A DNA stretch of 64,000 nucleotides from NCBI GenBank assembly GCA_010093515.1, contig MU001701.1:26860-90859 (forward strand), given 5' to 3'. Position numbers and translations under genes: made by a program. Shown piece after piece: positions 35,370 through 50,413 of this stretch; the stretch's first letter is position 1, and each line of letters begins with the position of its first letter. This DNA is from Lineolata rhizophorae (Eukaryota; Ascomycota; Dothideomycetes; Lineolatales; Lineolataceae). Under the pieces are notes generated by a model that made no database searches, had not been told where the DNA came from, and worked only from the letters and a program-made list of their open reading frames with translations.

Positions 35370-37038
35370 ATGTCGCAGAGCACCGGCTCTTCCAGTGGCG
35401 ACGTCGACATGCCCGACGTCGAGCATGGTTCCCCCATCGCTACAGAGCCGGGCAGTGACCGCGCCCTGAAGTCGTCGTCGGAGCGGCACGTCTATCACCG
35501 CGACATTGACATCAGCCCGCTCGGCCGGCCCATCGTTTTCGAACACGGCGAGCGCGTGGCCAAAAATCGACTTCTCAAAGGTGAGACATCAGTATCCTTC
35601 ACGATTCGATGCCTCGTCCGTTCGCTAACACAGTAGCACCGCTTCTTACATAGCGGCTATGACCGAGCGCATGGCATCGTGGCACCCGACGAATCTAGCG
35701 CAGCGCGGTGTGCCGACCGCCGACATGGTTAGAGTAAGTTTCTCAGCCTCACCTTGTCGACTGTCTGCCTGGCTTTTCAGTTCCAAAACAGGTTCCCTTC
35801 GATTTAACACTAGCGTTCTCTAGTTGTACGAACGTTGGGGCGAAGGCGGTTACGGTGTTATCATCACGGGCAATATCTTCATTGCGAACGACCAGCTCGA
35901 ATCACGTGGCAACGCCACCATCCCCCTAAATTGCCCGTTTCACGATGAACGTTTCGATGCCTACGAAGACATTGCGGGGGCAGCCAAGAAGCACGGTTCG
36001 CTCATCGTAGCTCAGTTGAACCACCCTGGTCGCCAGGTCCCAATCAGCATCAACGCAAACCCCATCTCCGCGAGCAATGTCAAACTCGAAGTAAGTCACC
36101 CTGATCCCTCTAGGTGAGCCTTATGTCCGTGAAACTGAAATCTGACTGTGATGATGCAACACCAGGGTGTTCACTTGAACCAGATCTTCGGCCCACCGCG
36201 CATGGCCACGGCGATTGACCTCTGGTATGTCGTGCAAGGCTTCGGCTACGCCGCAGAGTATCTTGAAGAGGTCGGCTTCGACGGGATTCAGATCCACGCC
36301 GCTCACGGCTATCTGCTCTCGCAGTTCCTGTCGTCCAACACCAACCACCGACTCGACATGTACGGTGGCGATATTCGCGCCCGTGCGCGCCTCCTGACGC
36401 GCATCACGGATTTCTGCCGGCACCGGACGCGCAACGGCTTCATCATCGGCATCAAACTTAACAGCGTTGAGTTCCAAGATGGCGGGCTGACGCCTGCAGA
36501 GGCGGCGGAATTGTGTGACATACTGGAGAGCACGGAGTCCGTCGACTTTGTCGAGCTATCCGGCGGCACCTACGAGCGCATGGCCTTCCGCCACCAGCGC
36601 GAAAGCACCCGTCGCCGCGAGGCCTTCTTCGCCGAGTTTGCCGAGCTCATCGTGCCACGCCTGAATCGAACCCGGTCGTATCTGACGGGTGGATTCCGGT
36701 CCGCGGGCGCCATGGCTGCCGCGATGGCCGAGTGCGGTGTTGACGGCGTGGGCATCGGAAGGCCAACGGCACAGGAACCGAACCTAGCTAACGGCATCCT
36801 CAAGCAAGAAATCCCGGGAGCGCTCAAACTGAAGATACCGGAGGAGAACTTTCCGGTCACGGTTGCGGCCGCTGGCGCGCTAATGCGCATGATCAGCGAG
36901 GGCAGGGAGCCTGCGGACTTAACCAAAGAGGAAAACGTCAATGCCCTCATGCTACACATCACGGCTCATCTCCAGCGTATGCGCTACGACGTTATGTTAG
37001 CCGGGCATGCGCCCATGGTGAAGTCCTACGTGGATTAG
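35370..37038 (+). CDS. NADH:flavin oxidoreductase, Old Yellow Enzyme family
   Basis: A 476-residue FMN-dependent ene-reductase-like protein. Exons: 35370-35580, 35654-35733, 35824-36090 and 36166-37038, joined to give LLKAAMTERMASWHPTNLAQ, MVRLYERWGEGGYGVIITGN and KLEGVHLNQIFGPPRMA. Family marks of the TIM barrel are present: the first-strand AAMTER, AQLNHPGRQ, GFDGIQIHAAHGYLLSQFLS with the two substrate-binding His, NHRLDMYGG, and near the end LTGGFRSAGAMAAAM then DGVGIGRPTAQEP for FMN phosphate binding. A 45-residue acidic N-terminal extension precedes the barrel. It resembles the bacterial-type NADH:flavin oxidoreductase branch more than classical yeast OYE; the physiological substrate is unknown. 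Confidence 0.94.
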
Positions 37039-38855
37039 TGGCGTCAGGACTCAGGAATAGGCGTTCTCCGAGGTTTTGGGCTCTTATGGCTTGGATAAGA
37101 GACTGGAGAGGCATTCTCGAGCGTTTCGGTTGCAATTATATCATGTTAGGATAGGAGTTTGGTCTGGTCGGTCTGGTCATAGGCGAGATAAATTCATTCC
37201 AAATTCAGCTCCAATGCGGAGCCCTAGTATGGAGGTCGGAAGTAACAAATGAGCGCTATATCGGTGAAGTTTGGCGGACAAGTTACCATGATTTCAGCTG
37301 CGTGTTGACTATCTAAACTACCGAACGTGTGTTTCGCTGGTGAAATACCTTGAAAATCTAGGAAATACTACTTGTCCACCTGTTGTCTAAAGCATTACGC
37401 AGGTGAAATTCTAATAATAGTTTGTCAATAGACCTAGGAAAACGCTTTCTACTTTGTCTTTTTATATCGTACTTCTAGTTATTTATCCATCGCAACTTTG
37501 TAAGTCATTACAAAATAGTGTATCCAAGTTCCTCAATCTAATGCGCTAAACAAGTACATTTATATTTATTCTGCGCCAAAAACTAGTCAATGGATTACAT
37601 TTCTACTAAAAGCCTTAGCTTTTGAAGAGCTTTGCTGGTTATTTGTTTTGAAATAGGAATAAAAACCTAATATCTCCGTAGCTATTTCTTATATTGTGCG
37701 AGAGCTAGGTTAGTCATAAGCTATCTCAGTGATGCTAAAGGCCGAAAATAATTTTAGTTATCCAAGCCGCTATATAGGTGCATTACTAAACATATACATC
37801 ATAGGACTTACTGCACGACGACTTTTAGAACAATCGCCTAAACCCTTTAGTAAGAAACTTGTTGAGGACATGCCTATTAAAGTCTCTAATGTACGGTATT
37901 TTAGGCAATTAAACTGATCGTTTATAAGCAATGTATGGGTCTATATATTGTGACCACTAGGTATATTTGCGTAAACTAGGGAGAGACACATTCCTAATGG
38001 TAAATAGAGAAATCTGCATAATACTATTAAACGTTAGAGTATCTGCGTATGCTACAAACTAAGTGTGTTTCTCACGAAATATTATGAATAAATCACATGG
38101 CAGCTTCAGCTTCTGCAATACCTTGTGATAGATATAAAGTGACTTTATTGTCTGCAATATGCGGACGACCGGGCAATATTAGCATAAATAAAGATAGTAT
38201 CTACAACATAGAACGATCTATTTTTGTATATTAAATACAGAGGGGGCTAGTTGTACGAGCTTTAATGTTAGGGTGATTTCCTTGCCAACATTAAGCCATA
38301 GAAGGGGGTATTGGCGTGCCAAACAAGTTTGAACTGTCAAATGCTGGCAAATACATCCTGAAAATGTTGACGGGAAAATTAAGTTTCACTGCAAAGTTGA
38401 CTTAAAAAATCCAGGTAAAATGCTGAAAGTATAGAATCAGTTACTGCTACCAGATACTGAAAATCTTTTTTGAATTTTGCAAGATTCAACGGCAAGCTAT
38501 ATTGCCTAGTTTCGCTCGAACGTTTCAGAACAGAATGGATACCTAATGGCAAATCGATATTCAGTCTTGTGCCCCTACCGTGTGCTGGGGATAAGCACCG
38601 CTTGGCACTGCAGGCATCGAGAGCAAACAATTGGGCCATGAGGGCAAGCACGGCCGTGGACTATGCAGGTATGCACCGTTCCTGCAGCTGCCGTGACTTT
38701 CAAGCTACCTGTGCTTGACAACCATTTGATTTCTTTCCCACCGGCCTGATCTGACATCCTGCACCTTGCGGCGTCGGCAACCCTCGTCAGCTTCTAACCG
38801 TACTCATAACTCCCTCTCCCCACCTCGACGCATTGTCCCACCAGTGCCTGGCATC
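37039..38855. other. AT-rich island without genes
   Basis: Base composition turns clearly AT-rich from about 37.1 to 38.5 kb, unlike the genes on either side. Stop codons occur in all frames, and the longest frame (about 62 codons at 37729) has no recognised homology. TA dinucleotides are frequent. This is the look of an old RIP-mutated repeat or relic element, but no terminal repeats were found. Confidence 0.5.
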
Positions 38856-40124
38856 ATGGATACCCAAAAACCGGCCGAAGAAAGCAACATCGAGCCTGCG
38901 GGTGTTGGAAGTAAGAATTACCCAAGTGCTTCCCATTTTGGCCTCGCATGACGCTGATACTAAGGTTCTCTGTCACCGTACAGGCGAAGCACCCACGACT
39001 AAGAGTGTTAACAGCGAGTTCTTCGTCATCAAGCCTTCGCCAGGTAAAGGCCTCGGCGCCTTCGCCACCAGCGACATCAAATATGGCACGCGCATTCTCG
39101 CCGAGTGGCCCATTATCCGCGTCGAGAAGTATGAATATACCCTGGCGGACATCAACTCGGCCTTCGACTCGATGAGCGCGGCGGACAAGGACATCTTCTG
39201 GGCGCTGCACTCTTGCCACGGGCAGGACCCGGCCAAGTGGCCGGCGCAGGGCCCGAACCCGGGCCTGCCGGACGAGCTGCGCGAGCGCATCGCGGAGCAG
39301 CACGCCGCGCGCGTGGCGGACGCACCGTCGATCTTGTCCGTCTTCCAGGCCAACTGCATGCCGTTCCGGGCCGGTGGCGGCGTGTACGCGGTGGCGTCGC
39401 GCTTTAACCACGCGTGCATGCCCAACGTGGCCTTCGCGTGGAACGACAACATCCAGAAGCTGACGTTGCACGCGGCGCGCGACGTGCGGGCGGGCGAGGA
39501 GCTCTTCGTGAGCTACTGCGACGAGCTCCAGCCCAAGGAGGTGCGCGCCTGGAGCTTGGCCCACTACGGCTTCGCCTGCGAGTGCGAGGTCTGCGCCGAC
39601 GACGGCGTCGAGGGCTCCCCGGGCTTCAAGCACCGCGTCAATCGAGAAAAGTTGCAGTGCTTGGCGGACGTCGTCAACGCGATCTCCATCGACCACATCC
39701 CATTCGCGATGCATTTCGGCCCGAGCCACGCGAACCAGAGGCTCATGGCGCTCTTCGAGGTCTTGAGTATCATGAAGGAAGAGAACATGTTCGGGTCGCA
39801 GATGTGCATTGTGTAAGCGAAGTCCGGAACACGGCCCTGGCCCTACCACTATTGGAACATGACTGCTTCGGATAGAAGTGCAAACGGGGCAGAGAGAATA
39901 CCCTAAGCGCGGATGATGCTGACGAATTGGTTGCATTGACGTGCAGGTATCGCGAGCTCGCCATGGTCTGCGAAGAGAAGGGCGACTACGACAACGCTGT
40001 TGTTGCCGCTAGGAAGGAGCTTGAGACGTATTTGCGCATTATGGGTCCGGACTCGCCCATGATCCCGCGCGCCGTTGCGCTGGCGCGGCGCCTCAAGAGC
40101 CGCACTGTCGAGGAGGTCAAATAG
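38856..40124 (+). CDS. SET-domain protein (SMYD/SET5-type fungal family)
   Basis: A 353-residue protein, exons 38856-38910, 38984-39812 and 39947-40124. The SET domain starts at FFVIKPSPGKGLGAFATSDI. It is split by an insert, as in SMYD-like proteins, and resumes at VASRFNHACMPNVAFAWND, the RFNHxCxPN cofactor motif, then GEELFVSYCDELQP with the catalytic-site Tyr. A post-SET Cys cluster ECEVC follows (FACECEVCADD). The C-terminal tail reads CIVYRELAMVCEEKGDYDNAV, a TPR-like helix pair typical of this group. A methyltransferase is likely, but the target may be non-histone. An ATG further upstream in the first frame (38766) is possible but less conserved in feel. Confidence 0.92.
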
Positions 40125-41138
40125 TGAGGTTAGTGAACCAGAGGTCGTGAGCGTTGAAATAGAATCGAGCTAACTGTCCGGAAGCATATTAGGGGATGCA
40201 ACTTGCCAATTTCCTACGGCACCTTAACCTCTTCAATAATACGTTGTGTTAGCTGCATTAGGCTTTCTAATGACCTGGTCTCGGGTTTTCGGATTGGATT
40301 GGAATGGTGACTTGATAGAGACGCTGATCCAGCACATGGTTGGATAGAGGTTCATGATTGAGGGTCACTAGCCAGTTTAGTAAAGACGAAGCTCTCTTTC
40401 AGCATTGCCGAGTACAGTGCTCTTTCTCGTGCGTTAACTAGGGTCGACTGGAATGTTACGGGTGCCAGTTGAGCATCCCCGCATGAGTATGAACAGTGGT
40501 GAGAAAGCTAGGTGCTAAAGCGCTGTGTTGGTGTGTAGGTAAGCGTTAAGGGAGACGCGCTGGCAGCTGAATAATTGCAGATCCATGCCTGATGAGGACA
40601 CGGCCCGGGCCATGATTGCATCATACGGCGCTGTTGCACATCGGCGCCTCCGCTCCAATCCGAAAAGTTTCGGCGGTCGACGCTCCAGAAGTCACGTTAA
40701 GATTGCATTTGCAAAACTGCAAGCGCAACTGAGCCGTGGAGTTAGCTCTAATGCCCGAGTTCTCCGGCTAGACATCGCGGAGGTAGCTGCTTAGCCGTAG
40801 AACAAACTTGCTTTCGGCTTCTCCGTGAGGATATTCCGCCAAGCTGCTCTTTCTGCGTTACCTAGCTTCACCAGTCCTCTGGAGCAAGGCTAGCTCTCTG
40901 TCGCAATGCGTGGCCCCCGAAGATCTCCGTCTGTAGCTAACATTAATTCCGAGAAGCTTACCCTGTGCCCCAGGAAATTTCACCGTCTTCAATGTCTATA
41001 TAAGGGATGATGGATGCACTTGGAGGTGGGAGCAAGACACAGCAATCTTAACGTCTTTAAGCAACTACTACTCTAGCAACCGGCCAGTATTCTATCCATT
41101 CACACAGTTTTCTCGGAGCAACAGCCGGCAAATTCATC
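40125..41138. other. Intergenic, SDR upstream region
   Basis: About 1 kb with no supported gene. The TATATAA at 40997-41003 is listed separately. Confidence 0.6.
40997..41003 (+). promoter_or_regulatory. Candidate TATA box for SDR gene
   Basis: TATATAA followed by GGG, about 136 nt before the SDR start codon, leaving room for a leader of typical length. Confidence 0.5.
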
Positions 41139-41992
41139 ATGGGATCACTTCAGGCTCAAGACCTACCTCTTAGCGGCAAGGTGGCTATCGTAACGGGGGC
41201 GTCGCGAGGCATTGGTGTGGGCATCGCCCTTCAGCTCGCCAAGAGTGGTGCATCTGTAAGTTCCTACAGCAGGGACCTCGTGGTTGTACTGATGCCTCGA
41301 ACCTCACTAACAGCCCGCCCCAGATCGCCATAACGTACACCTCGGCCAAGAGCACACCCGCCGCCGAAGACGTCGCCCAGCGAATCCGCTCCCTCAACAA
41401 CGGCGCCCGCGCGATGACGGTGCGCGGTGACCTGCGCGATCCGTCCACGCCCGCCGCCATCGTGTCGGCCGTGCTCGACGCCTTAGGGCCTCACATCGAC
41501 ATCCTGGTCAACAACGCGGGGCTCGAGGTGGTGTACCCGATCGCGGAGCTGCCCGTGTCGGCGTGGGACGACGGCATCGCGGTGAACCTGCGGGCGCCGA
41601 TGCTGATGACGCAGGCGGTGCTGCCGCACCTGCGGGCGCCGGGCCGCATCATCAACGTCTCGAGCGTGGGCGCGCGCGTGGGCTTTGAGGCCATGGCGAC
41701 GTACCTGGCCAGCAAGGCCGGGCTCGAGGGGCTGACGCGCGGGCTGGCGGCCGAGCTGGGGCCCGCGGGCGGCCACACAGTCAACGCGGTCGAGCCGGGC
41801 CCCGTCGAGAGCGACATGCTCGACGAGCTTCCGCAGGACTTGATCCAGTGGCAGAAGAATAGGACGCCCATTGGGCACAGGGTGGGGACGGTGGAGGATA
41901 TCGGGGATGTGGTGGTGTGGTTGGCCGAGGAGCGGAGCAGGTGGATCACGGGGCAGAGCATCTCGGCCAGCGGCGGGTTTTTGATGAATTGA
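41139..41992 (+). CDS. Short-chain dehydrogenase/reductase (classical SDR)
   Basis: A 261-residue NAD(P)-dependent oxidoreductase, exons 41139-41255 and 41324-41992. The Rossmann cofactor motif is TGASRGIG at residues about 19-26. The structural motif LVNNAG and the catalytic Ser153, Tyr166 and Lys170 (YLASK) are all in place, 13 and 4 residues apart as expected. The C-terminal VEPGPVESDML and WITGQSISASGGF are typical of 3-ketoacyl-ACP-reductase/versicolorin-reductase-like SDRs. No biosynthetic gene partners lie nearby, so a stand-alone reductase of unknown substrate is the best statement. Confidence 0.94.
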
Positions 41993-42990
41993 GCGGATAA
42001 CTTACCCTGGACTGTCTTTGAAAGAGCGGCAATTAATTGGCCTTGGGCCTTGGGAAATGCGAAATTATGCTTGAGACGAGAAGTCAGACATTCTCCCGAT
42101 AATGCGTGTGGGAAGGACTTGAAACAACAAACACGGATGCAATCTCTTGGCCGCGGCTGCGGTGCACGTGACGCTATCTTATCGCCTGCGGCCTGCGATC
42201 GACATAGAGATGCTCGACGACTTATAATTCGCCAGTGCTGCTGTTATAGTCGCAGAAATGCAACTATAATCCTGGTTCACGAATGCGTTTTCGTGCCCTA
42301 TTTCGCGCTCAGCAATATGCACATGGCCGCGCCCTTGCGCGCGGTTCGGGGCCGCTCCTTGGCAGCTGAACGGCGCGCCCTCCAACAATTGGCGCCGATC
42401 TCAGGCGGCTGAGACATCTCTGAGGCACGAAGCGCTCCTGCACCTCCGTCCGCCCTCCTCGACGTCGCTCCGCAGAAGAGAAATCTACCGGTTCGGTTCC
42501 CCGACTCCTAGTAGTTTGCTTTCTCTCCTTTCCGACGACCACCACAGAACTATTTGCTCCCGTCTTCAATTGTGTCTTGCATCTTGCAGCGGATAGAAGC
42601 ATTGCGTGGCGCTTTCGCCTTCGCCGCCGCCGTCGTCGCCTCCGTACGCGTCCCGAAGCGCCACTTTCCTTTTAAAAAGGGCCACTAGTTTACCCCGTCG
42701 ATGTCATCACTGGTTGCACCGCCATTCCTCGTTTCTTTCGCATAGAGCAGCATCGGACATTCCTACAGACGCGTCATACACATCCTCTCTGCATCACACC
42801 GGTTAATTCCTAGCTGCACGACCTCGGGAGCTCATAATTCCTTTTCGGGCTGCCTGCTTCTTGCCCCGCGTCAGGCCGCTCTAAGGCCTCCAAGCAACTT
42901 AATTGTCTTACCCTTCGCGCAATCCTCGTCGTCTTTACACCCTAAAATATCGGTATCTCCAGGAACACGGCGCATCGTACGGCTACAGGC
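41993..42990. other. Intergenic, AhpC/TSA-like gene upstream region
   Basis: About 1 kb, with C/T-rich blocks close to 42990 that suit a promoter and leader. No gene seen. Confidence 0.6.
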
Positions 42991-44366
42991 ATGTCCAAGA
43001 CTTCTCTCCAATCCGCATCCTCCCAAGCGGCCGAGTCCGATACCGTGCCCTCGACAGAAGCCACGCCGGCGTCGACCTCTCCATCCACTTCCTGCGGCTG
43101 CGATGCGGACCAGAAACCCGTCGCCGTCGCCGTGCCGACGACGGCGTCCAACGGCAGCGATGGCGACACGGCGCTGCCGACCGAGGAGGAGTGGTCCAAG
43201 TGCGCGGACATGCTGGTGCTGGACGCTGAGGGCAAGTCGAGGCCGTTCAAGAGCTTGTACGCCGGAGAGGGCGTCGCGCATAGGCAGATGATCATTTTCG
43301 TGCGGCATTTCTTCTGCGGGGTACGTTGGCAGCGATGTTTTTGCAGGTTTATTTAGCCTCTTCTGCCCTCCACTTAATTCTGCACCCTCCCATTCCTTTC
43401 TCTTTACCTTCACCCACCAGTGCTGCTCCACAAACTCAACGCTAACGAAACCCGGCTGGATAGAACTGCCAAGAATACGTCCGCACGCTCTGCGCCTCCA
43501 TCACGCCCGCCGACCTCCTCCGGCTGCCGACGCCCACCTTCCTCACCATCGTCGGCTGCGGCGCGCCCTCGCTGATTTCCATGTACGCGTCGGCGACGTC
43601 GTGCCCGTTCCCCATCTACACGGACCCGCGGGCGCAGCTCTACTCGGTGCTGCGCATGGGACGCACGCTCGACCTGGGCCCGCGCAAGCCCGACTACGTG
43701 CAGACGAGCATGGCGGGCGTCGTGGTGAGCAGCCTGGTGCAGAGCCTGCGCATGGGCCGCGATGCCCTGAAGGGGGGCGACATCAAGCAGGTGGGCGGCG
43801 AGGTCTTCGTCGAGGGCGGTCGGCCGACGTGGATCTGGCGCATGCGCAACACACGCGATCACGCAGAGGTGCCGGTGCTGAGGCGCGTGCTGGGCTTCGC
43901 TGACGAGGACGCCCCGGTCGTCGAGGTGCCGCTGCCCAAGCGCAGCGCCACGGCGCCCGTCGCGGCCTCGCCTCCTCCTCCTCCTCACGGCACCGTCGCA
44001 GCCGGCGCCGGCGCGCCGGACGAGAAGAAGGGCGTAGACGACGGCCCGGAACTCGTGCCGCAGTTGAAGAAGCGCTGGAGCGAGAACGTGCGCTGGCTCG
44101 GCAAGCGCAGCGGGAGCATCGGCAGCCATGGGAGTAGCGGTAGGGGCCGCAGCGGTAGTGGAACTGCGGGCGCGAAAAGCAGCTTGGAGGGCGGGGAGGG
44201 GAGGAATCTGCTGGGGAGGGAGTCGGAGGAGGAGGGTAGTGTGAGGGAGAGCCGCGATGAGGGTGCGGATGGGGCGGTTGCGTCGCCGACGACGGCAGTG
44301 GCGGCGGCGGCGGTGGCGGCGCCTGTGGAGGGTGGGAACGGGGAGAAGGTCGGGACGAAGAAGTGA
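42991..44366 (+). CDS. AhpC/TSA antioxidant (PRXL2/AAED1-like) protein
   Basis: A 410-residue thioredoxin-fold protein, exons 42991-43320 and 43464-44366. The junction falls inside the redox motif, giving RHFFCGNCQEYVRTL with a CxxC pair. This aligns with the FLCxxC region of AAED1/PRXL2-type peroxiredoxin-like proteins. The fold continues through PTFLTIVGCGAPSLISMY, then CPFPIYTDPRAQLYSVLRMG and GGEVFVEGG. Residues 1 to about 65 are a Ser/Thr/Pro-rich leader. From about residue 265 the protein is disordered, with a Pro run and an Arg/Ser/Gly-rich tail (SGSIGSHGSSGRGRSGSG). Thiol-based redox function is inferred from the family; the peroxidase activity of this branch is not well established. 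Confidence 0.9.
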
Positions 44367-45383
44367 GAGAAGAGTGTTTGAGGATTGGAGTGTGTATGGG
44401 GGAGGAGGTTCCTATGTGTTATTGTTATTGCATTGTCGGGCGTTCATGTTGGGGCAGGTTTGGCATTGCATGGTCTCTGGAAGACGTTGCTGCTATGGTG
44501 TCCCATTCGTTTCCCGCTTGTTTGACGGCGCGTGCGACTGAGAATGTAGACTTCAAGTACTGGCTCGCATATATCCTGCCTAGCGGATGGCTACTTGCAT
44601 ATAGAATGACGCAGTGATTATCATCCCACGCGCGAGAGACTGTTAACGACAACGGATAGTGGCGAGTCTTGTTCCATTTGGGTATCCAAGAGTCCAAAGT
44701 TCAGCTCGAGAGTCACATCATGACTTGCCAAGACGTAGGTTGGATGGCGTAGGTATCGTCTCACGCCTCGCGCCCGACGGGCTCAGTGGACGGCCGGTCC
44801 CCGGAAAAACTTTCCTTGTCCGCATCGGGAAATGAATCCCGATCTCGGCCGACCCCGCGATACCTACCCCGCCATGGCTGCTGATTCCCGAGCGGCGAGA
44901 GCAACTTGCACGGCGTGCGGCCGCGCGAGGGCTGAGGAGAGGGCGGAATTGTCAAGACGCCGTTCTAGAACAGCAGCCGCGCTCTTGTGCGTGGTAATCA
45001 GCTAAGCAGCCCGCGAGGCCCACTTCCCGATCGGGCACTGCCGACACGAGTAATGTAAGAGCCTTTCGGGGCGGAGCTGGGGGCTGCTGCAGCGGGGGTG
45101 TTTATGGCCGGCACGTCATGGCGGGGCGACGGCCCCTCCTTTGCCTACCGGCACCCGACGAAGGAGAGGGCAAAAAAATAAGGAGCCCCGTCGCCGACGG
45201 TTCTGCTTGAAGGAGCGTATTTCTTTTCTTTCCGTATTCTCTTCTTCCCAAGGTCGCCTTTGTGCTCGTGCTCTATCGAAAAGTCTCCCTTCCTCCCAGT
45301 AATCCATCCGTTACAACCTACCTCACTTGTGTCTCCCGAGGCTTCATCGATTGACTTCCCGAACACACCTCACCCCGCCCACC
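44367..45383. other. Intergenic, formaldehyde dehydrogenase upstream region
   Basis: About 1 kb without a supported gene; the final 200 bases are C/T-rich leader-like sequence. Confidence 0.6.
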
Positions 45384-47449
<2,066 letters not shown>

Positions 47450-50413
47450 GTCGGTGGGTGGATGCCGGGGGGGCGAGGGTGTGAACGTGAGGGGGAGGTT
47501 GTAAAAGCGTGAGTTTCCGGGTGGATTTGGGGGAGGTAAATGTAGGTATCTGGTGAAGGGTGGAGGCGTGAACGAGTGAATAAGTGAGTGAAGATTGATG
47601 CAGAGAGTTACCTAGCTAGTTGAGAAGACTGCGAAGTAGGAAAGTAGGAAAATTGGATTGAAACTCAAATAACTGTGGCGTGTGGTGTATTAAAACAGAA
47701 CAGCTCACCAGAAAAGCAGGGAGTGATGCGTTGTTAAATGGCCACAGTGGTAAAAGTGCCGCGAGAGTCCTGCGTGCGATCTGCTTACGCTTTTTGCACG
47801 TTTTTATAATGAGCTTGTCCGCGGACCAACCCTTTCCCCGGCATCGGCGGGACCGCCTATCCATCATGGTCCTCAGTGATCTGCAAACATCTTCCAAGTG
47901 GTCACTGGCGGGTCTCGGAGGTAGGAGGGCCTTTCATCCCGGTTGACCGTATGTGTGCGCAAAGCCAAGTGACATGTTATTTCTTTCCTTGCCCGCTCAG
48001 AGAGCCAGACGCTCTCTTCTCTTTTTTTTTTTTTTTTAACATCTTATACCACCACATTGGCGAGAGCTTTATGGAGGTTGTACACATAGGACGATCAGTT
48101 GACCGTAGCACAGGTGCATTCCCGTGTAGCCGCGCGCACGTTCTTGCATCGCTTGTGGAGCTTGTGTTACTTTGCGGCAGGGTGGCACTGTGCTTGTGTG
48201 CTCTACCGCCTTGGCGCGGACGCAGTGCACAAGGATGTGCAGTAGGTTCCTAGGACGTAAAAGGAGGCGGAACGTACGTGCATGTGTGGCTTTTGACGCT
48301 GAAGATGAGGGCGCCGGGGGGGTTTGTGGCCCGTGGCCTTTGGGGCGTGGAAGAGTGAATGAGTAGGCGAGTGGCTTTGACCGCGCGCTTCGTGGGACGG
48401 GGGAGCGGGCGGACCCCGGCCGCTTTTGGCTACCTCTCATTGGCACGCGGAAAGATCTAGGCTTGTGTGACGTAGTTACTCTCGTGTAAGTTTAAAGTGA
48501 GTGACTGGAGCTGTTAGTCCAGAGTGGAGAGTCGAGCCATATTGAACGGTGATTTCTGGGACGAAATATTGTACCGAAATACAACTGGAAACTGCTCAAT
48601 AGTCACTGTGCCGGCAACGTATTGATTCTAAGAAAACACAGAAGTCCGATGGTCAATCACGCGCTCTGTTTGCATGGAAGAGAACGGATTGTCCTTCAGT
48701 CCGGCAGGTACACTCAACTTGCCTTTGTTTCGTTTTACATAGGACAGATTGTCGCTGCGCCTGAAATTGCGGGATTTCAATGGATTTCAATTAACGCCGG
48801 CAATTCAGCTCCCGCATCCAAGGTCGAGTGACAGCGGGCTAGGTAACCATAGGACGTCGTTAATCAAGGCCGATAAGATAGGCGCGGAAGGAGTCTCCTA
48901 GCTCCGTACGGAGTAGCTTGCTTCGACATCCCGAACTGGCCGGCAAGGCGCCCTCTTGCGCCACCGCCGAACAGTGAGCCGATAGCAAAGCAAAACACTC
49001 GGCTTGGGACAGAGCCGAACAATACAGGTTCGTTGTAGCCATTCGCCGAGGAGGATGATTGCAATGCCAAACAAAGGCTCAAAGCACTTTGCCTCCAGCA
49101 GAAAGATCCAAAAGAACAACTCATACTAAGGACTTCATTCAGCAAGGCCTCCCGTTCCTCCCTGTCTCCGGGGCAAAGAAAAGCTTTTCATACCCCTCGA
49201 ATTCCCGGAATCCGGTTGAAGCGTTTTTCGCCCGCGTTGAAACAGACCGGCCGAATGACCGAGAGGTGATTGGGCGGCGGCCCACATGGCGTTTGGTGTG
49301 GCGCGGCTCGGCGCGTGGCCTGGAGCTCAGGGGTGCAGCTTTAGCGAGATGGAAGGGGCCCGGGGGTTCAGCCTCCTCGTTCGACGACATCGCAAGTGGA
49401 CGGTGACATGTTCGTTTTGTGCGGTTGCTCGATCGCCTTAGCCGCGCCTATCAATTGCTTATCACTTCTCCCGCAGGACAATGCTTTTTCCTACGCTTTT
49501 GCTTTCAGCAGCATAGTACGTAGAGCGCGCTATTTCTGTTGTACGGCGCAGAAGTCTGTCAACGAAGAGTGCCCCGTGAGAGCTGTGCGCCCTCATGCGC
49601 TTTCATCCTAGGAAAATGCACGCCTGTGGAGATCGCGAAACCGCCATCTCGCAGCTTCCCGTGTGCAGCAGCACAGACTAACCAGCCAAAAGCTGATCGC
49701 CCTCCATGTATTTCGGCCAAATGAGGGGTTGATGCCGGATCATGGCGTGACGCCCTGGGCCTTCACTTCCCAAGGTTGCGCGCGCACGCTAAAGCTTGCG
49801 CTTATTCCAGCAAGGCGCCCGGCCGAACGCCCTGCAAAGTGTGGGGAGGAAACAAAACATCAAAGGCGCCTTGCAACAATGCCGAGAATTGAGGCTTCGA
49901 GGGAGCCTTCACGGCGGCGGCTCGCTGCTTCCCGCCCCCCTTGCCGTGATGCGCCACAATCTTCTTTTGTTGTCTTATCCCTGTGCCGCTCAGCAGCGGG
50001 CATCGGACGCTAGGAGGAAACGGATTTGATCACCTTTGTCCTCTCGTTCTTGGCTTGCCCTCCCATTGTCCATTTCGGAGATGGGCGTCGAGGGGCGTGG
50101 GAGTTTGAGTTCCATTCTTAAGTCCCTTCAATCCCTCCACCATCTCCTTTCCTTCCCTCTCTCCTTTTCTGCTGTGCACGAACTTCACACTCGTTCGCTC
50201 TTTCTATCTCTCTCTTTTGCCAGGTCAGGTCTGAGACCTGTATGTTACACTCATTTGCTTTGCTTTTGACTCTTCAACCAAGTCTTTCTTTTCGAGTCCA
50301 AGCGTCTCGGGCCCGCGGCCTCTTTCCAGTACTTGATATCTATCCTATTCAATCCTGTAACCAGAGAATTTATCCACAAGTTCGACACTTGAATCGGGTG
50401 GAACATTTCGAAA
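47450..50413. other. Gene-poor intergenic region
   Basis: About 3 kb with no recognised gene. It includes a 16-T run (48022-48037) and a palindromic CTCCGTACGGAG near 48902. From about 50.0 kb the sequence is C/T-rich and is probably promoter and leader of the next gene. Confidence 0.6.

Noticed and set aside
38854-39936. 360-codon - frame
   Set aside because: Antisense shadow of the SET-domain exons.
43410-44129. 239-codon - frame
   Set aside because: Antisense to the AhpC/TSA-like gene and rich in Ala/Arg/His without motifs.
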